A stretch of DNA of 64,000 nucleotides from Corydoras sp. C115 (lineage: Eukaryota; Chordata; Actinopteri; Siluriformes; Callichthyidae): NCBI GenBank assembly GCA_019802505.1, contig JAFMOC010000039.1:2824648-2888647 (forward strand), written 5' to 3'. Positions 21,987-32,578 of the stretch are shown here, piece by piece; the stretch's first letter is position 1; each line of letters begins with the position of its first letter. The translations under genes and the position numbers were made by a program. The notes beneath the pieces are model-generated. The model was not told where the DNA came from and searched no databases. It saw only the letters and a list, made by a program, of their open reading frames with translations.

Positions 21987-22337
21987 TCCATCCATCCATC
22001 CATTATCTTCCGCTTTATCCTCTATTAGGGTCGCGGGGGGGTTCCCCATGCCCATCCAGGGGAGAACGTTTCGGGCGCTGGGCAGATACACCCAGGACAG
22101 GGCGCCAATCTATCACTGGGCACACACTCACACACACAGACACTCTCTATATGGGGCAATTTGGAGAACTCAATTGACTTGATCCATGTTTTTGGACTTT
22201 GGGTGGAAACCGGAGAACCCGGAGGAAACCCACGTGGACACGGGGAGAACGTGGAAACTCCACCCAGAATGGGATTCAAACCGGGAATCCCTAGTGCTGA
22301 GAGGAGAACATGCTAACCACTAAGCCACTGTGCCTCC
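21987..22337 (-). mobile_element. V-SINE, full length, GGAT-tail type
   Basis: From CATCCATCCATCCATTATCT to AAGCCACTGTGCCTCC. The flanks CTCTTTTTCAT and CTCCTTTTCAT are a probable imperfect TSD. Confidence 0.92.
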
Positions 22338-22527
22338 TTTTCATGATATAAAAACACTATAATAAAAAATGCAAAGTTTAATTAATTAAAGTGTTTATTT
22401 TAAACCACTCGTTAACTAATAAACTGGTCTTCAGCAACGGTGTTTAAAGTGCACAATGATCGCTGAGTAACAGGATTCAGGTTTCTCTAACAATCAAAAA
22501 ATGCCATCACGTGGCAAAATTATAGAA

Positions 22528-22692
22528 CGCCCTCTGTCCTGGGTGTATCTGCCTAGTGCCCAATAATATGGATTCAAGGTCAATTGAATGCTCTAAATTG
22601 CCCTATATAGTTTGTGTGAGTGAGTTTGTTCTCACTAATAGAGTTGCCCCCTGTCCTACCCAAAATGTTTTCCACTGGATGGACGGGAATAA
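22528..22692 (+). mobile_element. Decayed V-SINE fragments
   Basis: CTGTCCTGGGTGTATCTGCC followed by TCAATTGAATGCTC: 3' and middle parts out of order and diverged. Confidence 0.65.
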
Positions 22693-22859
22693 GGCAGCTG
22701 TTAAAAAGAAATACACTAAAATAAAAAGCACACATACACAAACTGATATGTTGTATTTGTCATTCATGTGAATTGGGTACACAGGTTATATATGTATACA
22801 ACCGACATTTTATTGTTAAATAACACTGCTGAGCCTAAATCTGATCGTTTAAACCACCC

Positions 22860-23070
22860 CAAGTCATAACAAGTCCACAGTGCAGCGTCTTTTGGCTGGA
22901 CGTTTATGTTCTTAGGGCTCTGTGCAGACCACAGAATTCCTCTACACCAAAAGTGTCAGCTCATATCTTTATGGCGCTCATCATGTGCACCGGAGCAGCG
23001 TCATGCTGAAACAGGAAAGCTCTGTTCCCAAAATGGGATGCACCGTTACCACAAAGCTGGAGGCATGGGA
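22860..23070. repeat. Possible old dispersed repeat
   Basis: TCATGCTGAAACAGGAAAGC and CCACAAAGCTGGAGGCA resemble a common teleost dispersed repeat I remember but cannot name. The assignment is weak. Confidence 0.35.
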
Positions 23071-23082
23071 TTATCCCATTAT

Positions 23083-23131
<49 letters not shown>
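23083..23131. repeat. (GT)n microsatellite
   Basis: About 24 GT units. Confidence 0.95.
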
Positions 23132-23134
<3 letters not shown>

Positions 23135-23235
23135 TTTATTAATGTGTATCTGAAAATAAATGTATCCTATAGGAACTTTATAAAGCAAGGATTATGAATA
23201 ATTGTATATGTCTATAATTTTAACCACAATTCATC

Positions 23236-23333
23236 ATATAATAAAACAACACACACAACACACAACAAACCACAACAACACACCACACACTGCAACACAT
23301 CACACACCACCACACAACACCCAACACAACACA
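23236..23333. repeat. ACAAC-rich simple sequence before the V-SINE head
   Basis: Irregular ACAACACA sequence ending exactly at the SINE head GGGCGGCATGG. It supplies the same words that make up the 25-bp array monomer downstream. Confidence 0.85.
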
Positions 23334-23586
23334 GGGCGGCATGGTGGTTTAGTGGTTAGCATGTTCTCCTCTCAGCGCTGGGGATTCCCGGTTTGAATCA
23401 CCATCTGGGTGGAGTTTCCATGTTCTCCCCGTGTCTGCGTGGGTTTCCTCCGGGTTCTCCAGTTTCCTCCCACAGTCCAAAAACATGGAACAAGGTCAAT
23501 TGAATTCTCCAAATTTCCCCATATAGAGTGTGTCTGTGTGAGTGAGTGTGTGCCCAGCGATAGATTGGCGCCCTGTCCTGGGTGTA
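23332..23586 (+). mobile_element. V-SINE cut off by minisatellite B
   Basis: Intact from GGGCGGCATGGTGGTTTAG to CCTGTCCTGGGTGTA, where the ACAGCACAGCACAAC array takes over. Confidence 0.92.
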
Positions 23587-24286
23587 ACAGCACAGCACAA
23601 CACAACACAACACAGCACAACACAACACAACACAGCACAGGGCGACACAACACAACACAGCACAGGGCGACACAACACAACACAGCACAGGGCGACACAA
23701 CACAACACAGCACAGGGCGACACAACACAACACAGCACAGGGCGACACAACACAACACAGCACAGGGCGACACAACACAACACAGCACAGGGCGACACAG
23801 CACAACACAGCACAGGGCGACACAGCACAGAGCAACACAGCACAACACAGGGCGACACAACACAACACAGCACAGGGCGACACAACACAACACAGCACAG
23901 GGCGACACAGCACAACACAACACAGGGCGACATAGCACAGAGCAACACAGCACAATACAGGGCAACACAACACAGGGCGACACAGCACAACACAGCACAG
24001 GGCGACACAGCACAGAGCAACACAGCACAACACAGGGCGACACAACACAACACAGCACAGGGCGACACAACACAGCACAGGGCGACACAACACAACACAG
24101 CACAGGGTGACACAGCACAACACAACACAGGGCGACATAGCACAGGGCAACACAACACAACATAGCACAGGGCGACACAACAAGACACAGCACAGGGCGA
24201 CACGGGGCGACACAGCACAGGGCGACATAACACAACACAGGGCGACACAACATAACACAGGGCAACACAACGTGACACAACACAAC
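23587..24286 (+). repeat. Minisatellite B (25-bp unit, V-SINE flanked)
   Basis: About 28 units of a 25-bp monomer beginning GGGCGACACAACACAACACA, with deletions (ACAACACAGGGCG short units, AGAGCAACACAGC variants). The unit matches that of 30361-31289 at 22 of 25 positions. A V-SINE lies on each side. Confidence 0.96.
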
Positions 24287-24390
24287 ACGGTAGCTTAGTG
24301 GTTAGCACATTCACCCCTCAGCGCTTGGGAATCCAATCTGGTGATTCCTAGTAGAGGATAAAGTGGAAGATAATGGTGGATGGATTTGTC
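24287..24390 (+). mobile_element. V-SINE head and tail with the middle deleted
   Basis: ACGGTAGCTTAGTGGTTAGC directly follows the array. The copy then jumps from the B-box region to CTAGTAGAGGATAAAGTGG. Confidence 0.87.
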
Positions 24391-24571
24391 TGTCTGTTCA
24401 AGTCTTAATGGAAGGATTACTTTCACTTGAAGCTATAATTAAACCAGTAATAATTAGTATTATTAGTAATTAGCATTAGTGGTAGTTGTAGTAGTGATCA
24501 AAGTGGTAGTAAGAGCAGAAGTAAAACCTTCCATGTATGGACCCTTTGTTTCATCTTTTTCATTAATTAAT

Positions 24572-24915
24572 GAATTCATTCATTATCTTCAGCTTAATCC
24601 TCACTAGGGTCATGGGGGGGTTCTGCATACCCATCCAGGAGAGAACATGTCAGGTGCTGGGCAGATACACCCAGGACAGGGCGCCAATCTATCACTGGAC
24701 ACACACTTATACAGAAACACTCCATATGGGGCAATTTAAGGCATTCAATTTACCTTAAATCCATGGTTTTGGACTGTGGGAGGGAACCGGAGAACCTGGA
24801 GGACACCCACATAGACATGAGAAGAACATGGAAACTCCACCCAGATTGGGATTAGAACCTGGATCCCCAGCGCTGACAGGAGAACGTGCTAAAGACTAAA
24901 CCACCGTGCCGCCCC
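24572..24915 (-). mobile_element. V-SINE, full length
   Basis: From TTCATTCATTATCTTCAGC to AGACTAAACCACCGTGCCGC. It ends about 90 bases before the acceptor of the 25004 exon. Confidence 0.9.
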
Positions 24916-25003
24916 ATTTTGTTTCAACTTGCTGAAAATAAATAATAATTCTTCTGTAGTAGAACGTGGTGTGGACTAATCATCTTTGTGTTCTTTGTTG
25001 CAG

Positions 25004-25108
25004 AGAAGTCGGTTCTCAGTATATGGAGAGTACTGCAGTAACCATGAGAAAGCTCTACGGTTACTAATGGAACTAAACAAGATCTCACACATCCGTACTT
25101 TCTTACTG
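25004..25108 (+). CDS. prex1: prex1 coding exon (DH domain; probably exon 4)
   Basis: This 105-base exon (35 codons, phase 0) encodes [20 protein letters not shown] and then LMELNKISHIRTFLL. It matches human residues 139-173 ([20 protein letters not shown]...), with YCSNHEKA and ELNKI invariant. The acceptor is TTTGTTGCAG and the donor GTAAGT. The run R-S-R in place of K-D-K is a modest divergence at the exon's first codons. If the splice site were shifted, the phase to neighbouring exons would break, so this boundary is preferred. Confidence 0.92.
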
Positions 25109-25261
25109 GTAAGTAGCAACAGGAAATCAGAGCCGGGGTCAGATATGCTTCTCTTAAATTTATGTTTCATTAGTTATCTTTTATAGTTAATGGTGCTAAA
25201 GGTCTAAAGAATACGTCTGCAAACACTCCACCCAAAACAGTGATGAGCTTTTAGCAACTTT

Positions 25262-25515
25262 CATTCATTCATTCATTCATTCATTATCTTCCACTTAATA
25301 CTCTACTAGAATCGTGGGAGGGGGGTTCTACAACTTTTCAGGCTCTGGGCACCCAGGACAGGGTACCAATCTATCACTGGACAGACACACACACACACAT
25401 TATATGGGGCAATATACTGTAGGGGACTGTTGGAGGAAACTGGAGAACTCTCATGCAGACTTGAGAAGAACATGGAAACTCCATCCATATTGGGATTCAA
25501 ACCTGGATCCCTAAA
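25262..25515 (-). mobile_element. V-SINE, diverged, head-to-head with the next copy
   Basis: ATTCATTCATTATCTTCCAC tail, shortened core, ending AAACCTGGATCCC. The head is deleted. Confidence 0.82.
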
Positions 25516-25518
25516 TTA

Positions 25519-25876
25519 AACAGTGGTTTAGTGGTTAGCATGTTCTCCTCTCAGCATTGGGGATCCAGGTTTGAATCCCAATCTGGGTGGAGTTTCCATG
25601 TTCTTCCCGTGTCCGTGTGGGTTTCCTCCAGGTTCTCCGGTTTCCTCCCACAGTCCAAAAACATGGATCAAAGTCAATTGAATGATCTAAGTTGTCCCAT
25701 ATAGAGTGTGTCTGTGTGAGTGAGTGTGTACCCAGTGATATATTTGCACCCTGTCCTGGGTGTATCTGCCCAGCGCCCGAAACATTCTCCCCTGGATGGG
25801 CATGTGAAACCCCCCCCTCCCCCCCCCGCGACCCTAAAAGAGGATAAAGCGGGAGATAATGAATGATGGATGGATG
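25519..25876 (+). mobile_element. V-SINE, full length, inverted to the previous copy
   Basis: CAGTGGTTTAGTGGTTAGC to GGGAGATAATGAATGATGG. With 25262-25515 it makes an inverted pair. Confidence 0.9.
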
Positions 25877-25879
25877 TGA

Positions 25880-26135
25880 GGGTGATCTATTTAGCTTTCT
25901 GTGATTACACAGAGGAATTAAACTCCACCTTTAATTCATCCCTGCAGTGAAACACACTCATATACACACAATGGTGAAGTGATGTGCAGCCTTGTACACG
26001 TCGCCTGCGAAGCACTTGTGGTTAGGTGTCACATGGGCACTGCCCCCATATTTCTTGGTTGGACCAAGAAACAAACCGGGGATTTTCAGGTTGCAAGTCT
26101 GGCTTCTTAACCACAAGCCTACGACTGCACGACTA
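25880..26135 (-). mobile_element. Second tRNA-SINE family, copy
   Basis: Complement of a tRNA-like head (GGTTGCAAGTCTGGCTTCTTAA) plus the 3' words TTAATTCATCCCTGCAGTGA shared with 1040-1215. Family name not known. Confidence 0.55.
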
Positions 26136-26166
26136 ATGTTAGAATTATAAAATAGACTTAGTTTTG

Positions 26167-26475
26167 TGGGCGGCATGGTGGCTTAGTGGTTAGCATGTTC
26201 TCCTCTCAGCACTAGGGATTCCCGGTTCGAATCCCAATCTGGGTGGAGATTCCATGTTCTCCCGTGTCTGCGTGGGTTTCCTCCGGGTTCTCTGGTTTCC
26301 TCCCACTGTCCAAAAACATGGATCAAGTCAATTGAGTTCTCCAAATTGCCCCATATAGAGAGTGTGTGTGTGTGCCCAGTGATAGATTGGCGCCCAAAAC
26401 ATTCTCCCCTGGATGGGCATGGGGAACCCCCTCCCCCCGCGACCCTAATAGAGGAAGATAATGGATGGATGGATG
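26167..26475 (+). mobile_element. V-SINE with perfect TSD
   Basis: Flanked by GACTTAGTTTTG at 26155-26166 and 26476-26487. It lies 121 bases upstream of the frameshifted prex1 exon acceptor. Confidence 0.93.
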
Positions 26476-26608
26476 GACTTAGTTTTGCAATAAATGTAAA
26501 AAACTGCTTTAACATCCAAAGACATACTCTTATATCTTATAATGTATCTGCTTATTCACGTTATAGAGTTTATGATGCGTATGATTAAGTATTAATGATT
26601 GTCTTTAG

Positions 26609-26709
26609 CACTGTATGCTGTTGGGGGGAAAAAGAGCACGGATGTTCCACTGGAAGGCTACTTACTTTCCCCGATTCAGAGAATCTGCAAGTACCCTCTG
26701 TTACTGAAG
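26609..26709 (+). CDS. prex1: prex1 coding exon with a one-base shortfall (DH domain; probably exon 5)
   Basis: The acceptor GTCTTTAG is followed by codons for HCMLLG, and the exon ends with KSTDVPLEGYLLSPIQRICK then YPLLLK and donor GTAAGC. This matches human residues 174-207 ([20 protein letters not shown]...). Both neighbours require 102 bases but only 101 are present: the frame slips inside the run of six G and five A at 26623-26633, where one more G would restore GGKK. QRICKYPLLLK is the conserved core of the DH domain. A homopolymer error in the assembly is the simplest reading. A real frameshift allele or a sequence from a broken copy cannot be excluded, although every other exon is intact. 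Confidence 0.88.
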
Positions 26710-27088
26710 GTAAGCCAGCATGCATTTCTCTCACTCTCCTTTCAGACTATCCTTAGGAAACTGGATTATGTGTAATTCCATCTGTCTCTCTTTCTGTCTG
26801 TATATCTGTCTGTGAGTTTTATTCTATCAGTTAGTAGTCTGTCTCTGGGTTTTTCGCTCTGTGCCTCTGCAGTCTCCAGTGTCCGCTGCTTTTGAGTGAG
26901 ATGGAAGATACAGAAGTCACCCTGTGAATTTATACCTCGTTATAATTTGGCCCGCGAGGCAATATCAATTTTACTATCGGAGCTTTACTATTGGTGGACG
27001 CGAACGCTGTTGCATTTCTAAATGAATGCATATAACATAACAATATAATATTATATAATAATAAATAATAAAATATAATAAAGAATAA
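26710..27088. other. Intron sequence, nothing recognised
   Basis: Follows the 26609 exon. It becomes TATAA-rich at 27029-27085. Confidence 0.5.
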
Positions 27089-27436
27089 TTCATTCATTCG
27101 TTATCTCCCGCTTTATCCTCTATTAGGGTCGCGGTGGGGTTCCCCATGCCCATCCAGGGGAGAATGTCTCGGGCGCTGGGCAGATAGACCCAGGACAGGG
27201 CACCTATCCATCGCTGGGCACACACTCACTCACACAGACACACTCTATATGGGGCAATTTTGAGAACTCAATTGACTTGATCCATGTTTTTGGACTGTGG
27301 GAGGAAACCGGAGAACCCGGAGGAAACCCTCGCGGACACGGGGAGAACATGGAAACTCCACCCAGATGGGGATTCGAACCGGGAATCCCTAGAGCTGAGA
27401 GGAGAACATGCTAACCACTAAACCACCGTGCCGCCT
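27089..27436 (-). mobile_element. V-SINE, full length, GAAT-tail type, in an AT-rich tract
   Basis: ATTCATTCATTCGTTATCTC to AAACCACCGTGCCGCC. It interrupts a (TATAA)n-like tract. Confidence 0.93.
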
Positions 27437-27585
27437 ATAATGAATAATATAATATAATAACGAATAATATAATAATTAATAATATAATATAATATAATAT
27501 AAAAGAATATAATATAATATAATATAATATAATTTAATATTGAATAATATAATAATGTACAATATAATATAATATAATAATGTAT
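27437..27585. repeat. AT-rich (TATAA)n-like tract
   Basis: ATATAATATAATAT repeats with little G or C; it continues the tract broken by the SINE at 27089. Confidence 0.85.
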
Positions 27586-28023
27586 ACTAGTACATTGTCA
27601 CAAAGCAGCTTTACAGTGTTATAAGCCTTTAAACCCCCAAAAGCGACAGTGGCAAGAAAAAAACTCGGTTATGTTGTTATATTAAGGAAGAAACCTTGTG
27701 AGGACCAAGACTCAGTGGGGGTCTCATCCTCCTTGAGCGTCTGGGCAGCATCAACAGTGTAGGACACCAATGTACAGATTGTGTAGTGATCAGGTGACCT
27801 GTATTTAACAATTAAAAACTATATAAGTCCATTGAGGACGTCCTGCAGGACCGCCAGTCCAATAGAACTTCAGGTTCCATTCAGTAATCATTACAGCCGC
27901 AGTGCTTCAGCAGAACCATGGCTGAAGAGACCACACATCTAGGAAATTGGCAACACCTCAAAAGAAAGAAAAGAATAGCAGTTAGAGTTAATTAAGCTCA
28001 TCATTTAATAATAACCAGAGTTT
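27586..28023 (-). repeat. Dispersed repeat family Y, copy 4 (long form)
   Basis: TACATTGTCACAAAGCAGCT to TTAACAATTAAAAACTAT, then a further part (CAGGTTCCATTCAGTAATCA ... AAGCTCATCATTTAATAA) also present in copies 5 to 7. It probably continues after the next SINE (GTGCAGCATGTGAC). Confidence 0.85.
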
Positions 28024-28034
28024 GATTGACCCAG

Positions 28035-28383
28035 AGTGGCACGGTGGCTTAGTGGTTAGCACGTTCTCCTCTCAGCACTAGGGATTCCCGGTTCGAATCC
28101 CCATCTGGGTGGAGTTTCCGTGTTCTCCCCGTGTCCGCGTGGGTTTCCTCCTGGTTCTCCGGTTTCCTCCCACAGTCCAAAAACATGGATCAAGTCAATT
28201 GAGTTCTCCAAATGCCCCATGTAGAGTGTGTGTGTGTGTGAGTGAGTGTGTGCCCAGCGATAGCTTGGCACCCTGTCCTGGGTGTATCTGCCCAGCGCCC
28301 GAGACATTCTCCCCTGGATGGGCATGGGGAACCCTCCACCCCGCGACCCTAATAGAAGATAAAGCGGAAGATAATGGATGGAT
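28035..28383 (+). mobile_element. V-SINE with TSD, nested in family Y
   Basis: The TSD GATTGACCCAG lies at 28024-28034 and 28384-28394. The family Y word CAGTGCAGCATGTGAC resumes afterwards, showing Y is older. Confidence 0.92.
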
Positions 28384-28479
28384 GATTGACCCAGTGCAGC
28401 ATGTGACAGAACGCTGTCAAGCTGTTCCTCACCAAACTCCTCCAGATGTGGCTTTATGGACTTTCATGTTGCGCTGAAC

Positions 28480-28917
28480 AGAAAAGGGACTTCCTGAAGT
28501 TGTTTACCTGATGAACCGCTGCGCTTAGGAAGCGCAGATCCGAAGCACCTAAACACGCTGAAGGAAACAAGGCACAAGCAGGTAGCGGCAAAAAGGATTT
28601 ATTAAAGGTGTAGGGACACCAAAAAACAGAGGCAACACAGACACAAGCTGACATAAAAGAAACGACGTGCATGGAGGAAGGGGAAACACCGGATATAAAT
28701 ACAAAAAACACCCGACCACGTGCACCAAAACAAACCAATAAAAGACTTAAACTAACTTAAATTCACTTAAACGACGAATGAAAAAACAAACTAATTAACC
28801 TAAAACAAAAGGAACAATGTGCTCTAGGCACCTGTTACATGCAGTTATCTAGGTGCTTGATTTTCTGCAACTGTAGCAATGGGATGTGGCGAGACACCTC
28901 AAGGACTGAAAACGTTT
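28480..28917. other. Intron sequence, nothing recognised
   Basis: The minus open frame 28454-28738 has no recognisable motif. Confidence 0.5.
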
Positions 28918-30009
28918 GCGGATGAGCAGGAAAGAGCAGGGATGAGCAGGAAAGAGCAGGAAAGAGCAGGGGATGAGCAGGAATGAGCAGGAATGAGCAG
29001 GGATGAGCAGGAATGAGCAGGAATGAGCAGGGATGAGCAGGGATGAGCAGGAATGAGCAGGGATGAGCAGGAAAGAGCAGGGATGAGCAGGAAATGAGCA
29101 GGGATGAGCAGGGATGAGCAGGAATGAGCAGGAATGAGCAGGGATGAGCAGGGATGAGCAGGAAAGAGCAGGAAAGCAGGGATGAGCAGGAAAGAGCAGG
29201 GAGCAGGAAAGAGCAGGGATGAGCAAAGAGCATGGCAGGAGAGCAGGAATGAGCAGGGATGAGCAGGAAAGAGCAGGGATGAGAGGGATGAGCAAATGAG
29301 CAGGAATGAAAGAGCAGGGATGAGCAGGAATGAGCAGGAATGAGCAGGGATGAGCAGGAATGAGCAGGAATGAGCAGGGATGAGCAGGGATGAGCAGGAA
29401 TGAGCAGGAAAGAGCAGGGATGAGCAGGAAAGAGCAGGGATGAGCAGGAAAGAGCAGGGATGAGCAGGGATGAGCAGGAATGAGCAGGAAAGAGCAGGGA
29501 TGAGCAGGAAAGAGCAGGGATGAGCAGGGATGAGCAGGAAAGAGCAGGAAAGAGCAGGGATGAGCAGGAAAGAGCAGGGATGAGCAGGGATGAGCAGGAA
29601 AGAGCAGGGATGAGCAGGAAAGAGCAGGAAAGAGCAGGGATGAGCAGGAAAGAGCAGGGATGAGCAGGGATGAGCAGGATGAGCAGGAAAGAGCAGGGAT
29701 GAGCAGGAAAGAGCAGGAAAGAGCAGGGATGAGCAGGAAAGAGCAGGGATGAGCAGGAAAGAGCAGGAAAGAGCAGGGATGAGCAGGGATGAGCAGGAAA
29801 GAGCAGGGATGAGCAGGAAAGAGCAGGAAAGAGCAGGGATGAGCAGGAAAGAGCAGGGATGAGCAGGAAAGAGCAGGAAAGAGCAGGGATGAGCAGGAAA
29901 GAGCAGGGATGAGCAGGGATGAGCAGGAAAGAGCAGGGATGAGCAGGAAAGAGCAGGGATGAGCAGGAAAGAGCAGGGATGAGCAGAAAAGAGCAGGGAT
30001 GAGCAGGGA
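28918..30009 (+). repeat. Minisatellite D (10-bp unit, purine-rich)
   Basis: About 108 decamers of three main types: GGGATGAGCA, GGAAAGAGCA and GGAATGAGCA. Two types alternate in the second half, often in 50-bp blocks. Indels break the period at about 28970, 29095, 29170-29320 and 29680. The + strand is about 80% purine. Minus-strand open frames (S-C-S-S-L-L-I-P-A repeats) are by-products. Confidence 0.97.
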
Positions 30010-30330
30010 TGCCCAGATATTTGCATAGATCTGTATCTACATACCAGAATTTGGGTGGCAGTTTTTTTACACCATGTGTGAATGGAGTGACCCAAAGAAT
30101 TTGCATGCCAAAATGAGTTCCCTCTAGATTATATAACCGAAATGACAAACACTATTGTATCATTGCTTAACTGTCTTTTTTCTGTGACATGAAAAGTAAC
30201 AGTTTTCCAGATTTATCTTTATTTTTTGTTAATTAAGTATTAAATAGACAGATTTATACAGGGAAGGCTTTCACTAGGTTAGTAAACAAAGCATTATGGA
30301 ATTAGACACTGATATTGAATAAATATATTT
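30010..30330. other. Intron sequence, nothing recognised
   Basis: No gene or repeat recognised. Confidence 0.5.
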
Positions 30331-30332
30331 AG

Positions 30333-30360
30333 GATGGCATGGTGGCTTGGTGGTTAGCAC
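30333..30360 (+). mobile_element. V-SINE head fragment abutting minisatellite C
   Basis: GGCATGGTGGCTTGGTGGTT and AGCAC, then the array begins. Confidence 0.8.
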
Positions 30361-31289
30361 TAATTACAACACAACACAACACATGGCGACACAACACAAC
30401 GCACAGCGGCACAAGACAACACTGTGCGGCACAACACAAGACAACACAGTGCGGCACAACACAACACAATGCACTGCGGCACAACACAAAACAGGGCGGC
30501 ACAACAAAACACAACGCACAGCGGCACAACACAACACAGTGCGGCACAACACAAGACAACACAGGGCGAAACAGGGCAACACAACACAATGCAGGGCGGC
30601 ACAACACAACACAACACATCACAGGGTGGTACAACACAACACAGGGTGATAGAACACAACAGAACCCAGCACAACACAACACAGCAGAACACAAGACAAC
30701 ACAGGGCGGCACAACACAAGACAACACAGGGCGGCACAACACAAGACAACACAGGGTGGCTCAACACAACAGAACCCAGCACAGCACAACACAGCACAGC
30801 ACAGCACAACACAGCACAGCACAACACAGCACAACACAGCACAACACAGCGCAACACAGCGCAACACAGCGCAACACAGGGCAACACAGGGCAACACAGC
30901 GCAACACAGGGCAACACAGGGCAACACAACACAATGCAGGGCAGCACAACACAACACAACACAGGGTGGTACAACACAACACAGGGTGGCAGAACACAAC
31001 AGAACCCAGTACAACACAACACAGCAGAACACAAGACAACACAGGGCGGCACAACACAAGACAACACAGGGCGGCACAACACAAGACAACACAGGGTGGC
31101 ACAACACAACACAATGCACAGCGGCACAACACAGCACAACACACAGCGGCACAACACAGCACAACACAACAAAGGGCGGCATAATACAATGCACGGTGGC
31201 ACAACACAACACAGGGCGGCAGAACACAACAGAAACCAGCACACCACAACACAGCAGAACACAACACAGGGCGGCACAACACAACACAG
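30361..31289 (+). repeat. Minisatellite C (25-bp unit, V-SINE flanked)
   Basis: Monomer beginning GGGCGGCACAACACAAGACA with shorter and longer variants (GCGCAACACA ten-mers at 30840-30930). The first nine bases equal the V-SINE 5' end GGGCGGCAC. V-SINE heads sit at both borders. Confidence 0.96.
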
Positions 31290-31418
31290 GGCATCACGGT
31301 GGCTTAGTGGTTAGCATGTTCTCCTCTCAGCGCTAGGGATTCCCGGTTCGAATCCCCATCTGGGAATCATGGAGTTTCCATGTTCTCCCCATGTCCGCAT
31401 GGGTTTCCTCCGGGTTCT
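31290..31418 (+). mobile_element. V-SINE 5' half after minisatellite C
   Basis: CATCACGGTGGCTTAGTGG to TTCCTCCGGGTTCTC; the 3' half is missing. Confidence 0.9.
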
Positions 31419-31537
31419 CTAATCAATAGAAAAATAGTCGTTAGTGGCAGCCCTACTTGGATCTCTTGAGTTGTAGGAGCTGAGTGTGCAGTAGCATGTC
31501 TAAAGCTGTTTATTTAGACCTGTGGATTTTGTTGTAG

Positions 31538-31699
31538 GAGTTGTTGAAGAGGACTCCTAAGAAGCACGTGGACTACCCAGCCGTGGAGGAGGCTCTGCAG
31601 GCCATGAAGGAAGTCTGCTCCAACATCAATGAAACTAAGAGACAGATGGAAAAGCTGGAGGCCCTGGAGCAGCTGCAGTCTCACATCGAAGGCTGGGAG
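31538..31699 (+). CDS. prex1: prex1 coding exon (end of DH domain, DH-PH linker helix; probably exon 6)
   Basis: This 162-base exon (54 codons, phase 0) runs ELLKRTPKKHVDYPAVEEAL ... QLQSHIEGWE, the same length as human residues 208-261. The CSNINETKRQMEKLEALEQL block is near-identical to human P-Rex1. The codon at 31628-31630 is the asparagine equivalent to human N238, which together with E56 is the pair mutated to make GEF-dead P-Rex1, so the catalytic surface is retained. The acceptor is TTGTTGTAG and the donor GTCAGT. A minus-orientation family Y repeat begins about 35 bases downstream. Confidence 0.95.
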
Positions 31700-31734
31700 G
31701 TCAGTGTGTTGTTCATAAAAAGTGGCTGATCCAA

Positions 31735-32175
31735 GTTCAAGTAATTTATTTCTATAGCGCTTTTTACAACAGTACATTGTCACAAAGCAGCTTTACAGAA
31801 TGAAAAGCCTTTAAACCCCCAAAGAGCAAGCCGAGCAACAGTGGGCGAAAAAAACTCCTGTTATTTTGTTATTTGACCTTGGGAGGACCGTGGCTCAGTG
31901 GGGGCACTCATCCTCCTTGAGCGGCCGCGGCAGCAACAACAGTGTAGGACACATTACAGATATTAAACAAATGGCAAACACTGAAAACTATAAGTGAGTC
32001 CATTAGGGGTGTCCTGCAGGACCAGCTTGTCAGGTTCCATACAGTATTAGTCAGGCAGAGCCATGGATGAAGATCTCCAGGAGCCAGTCACCTCAAAGAA
32101 ACAGACAAGGAAGGCAGTTAAAGCTTAACATTTTAATTAATAAGTAATTAATTGACATAGTGCAGCATGTGACTC
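31735..32175 (-). repeat. Dispersed repeat family Y, copy 5 (long form)
   Basis: TTCAAGTAATTTATTTCTATA to AATTGACATAGTGCAGCATG. It starts about 35 bases after the 31538 exon donor. Confidence 0.88.
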
Positions 32176-32277
32176 CGGCATCACTGATCCAAACAGCGTT
32201 TGCACATTTCAATGGACGTCCTCAATTTTTGATGACACAGCACTTTTCCTGTGGCATTGTTGCAACACGCTGGGTAC

Positions 32278-32370
32278 TGCGGTCGCATGGGGGGGGGGGG
32301 GTGTAGGGGGTGGGGGGGTCTCTGTGCATATATGGGGAAGAATGTTTCGGGCGCGGGGCAGTCATTCATA

Positions 32371-32426
<56 letters not shown>

Positions 32427-32572
32427 GGAATTTAGATAGAGGTGGCTTAGTGGTTGGCACCTCCGCGCTTGGGATTCAGGTTTGAATCCGTGTGGTTTCC
32501 TCCATGTTCTCTGTTTTACTCACACAACCAAACAACATGGATTTAAGGTGAATTGGCTGCTATAAATTGCCC
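32278..32572. mobile_element. Two decayed V-SINEs in opposite orientation around (CA)n
   Basis: 32278-32435 is a minus fragment (GAATGTTTCGGGCGC). 32436-32572 is a plus fragment (GGTGGCTTAGTGGTTGGC). Between them (CA)n at 32376-32424. Confidence 0.72.
32376..32424. repeat. (CA)n microsatellite
   Basis: About 24 CA units, apparently grown from the CACA segment of a V-SINE. Confidence 0.95.
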
Positions 32573-32578
32573 TCACTG

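Noticed and set aside
23372..24314. Long open frames on both strands (up to 303 codons)
   Set aside because: By-products of the 25-bp minisatellite running into V-SINE sequence.
28835..30148. Minus-strand open frame of 437 codons (S-C-S-S-L-L repeats)
   Set aside because: Translation of the decamer array; the frame changes do not stop it, as expected for a stop-free repeat.
30339..31314. Open frames of about 300 codons on both strands
   Set aside because: Minisatellite C translated; no gene features.
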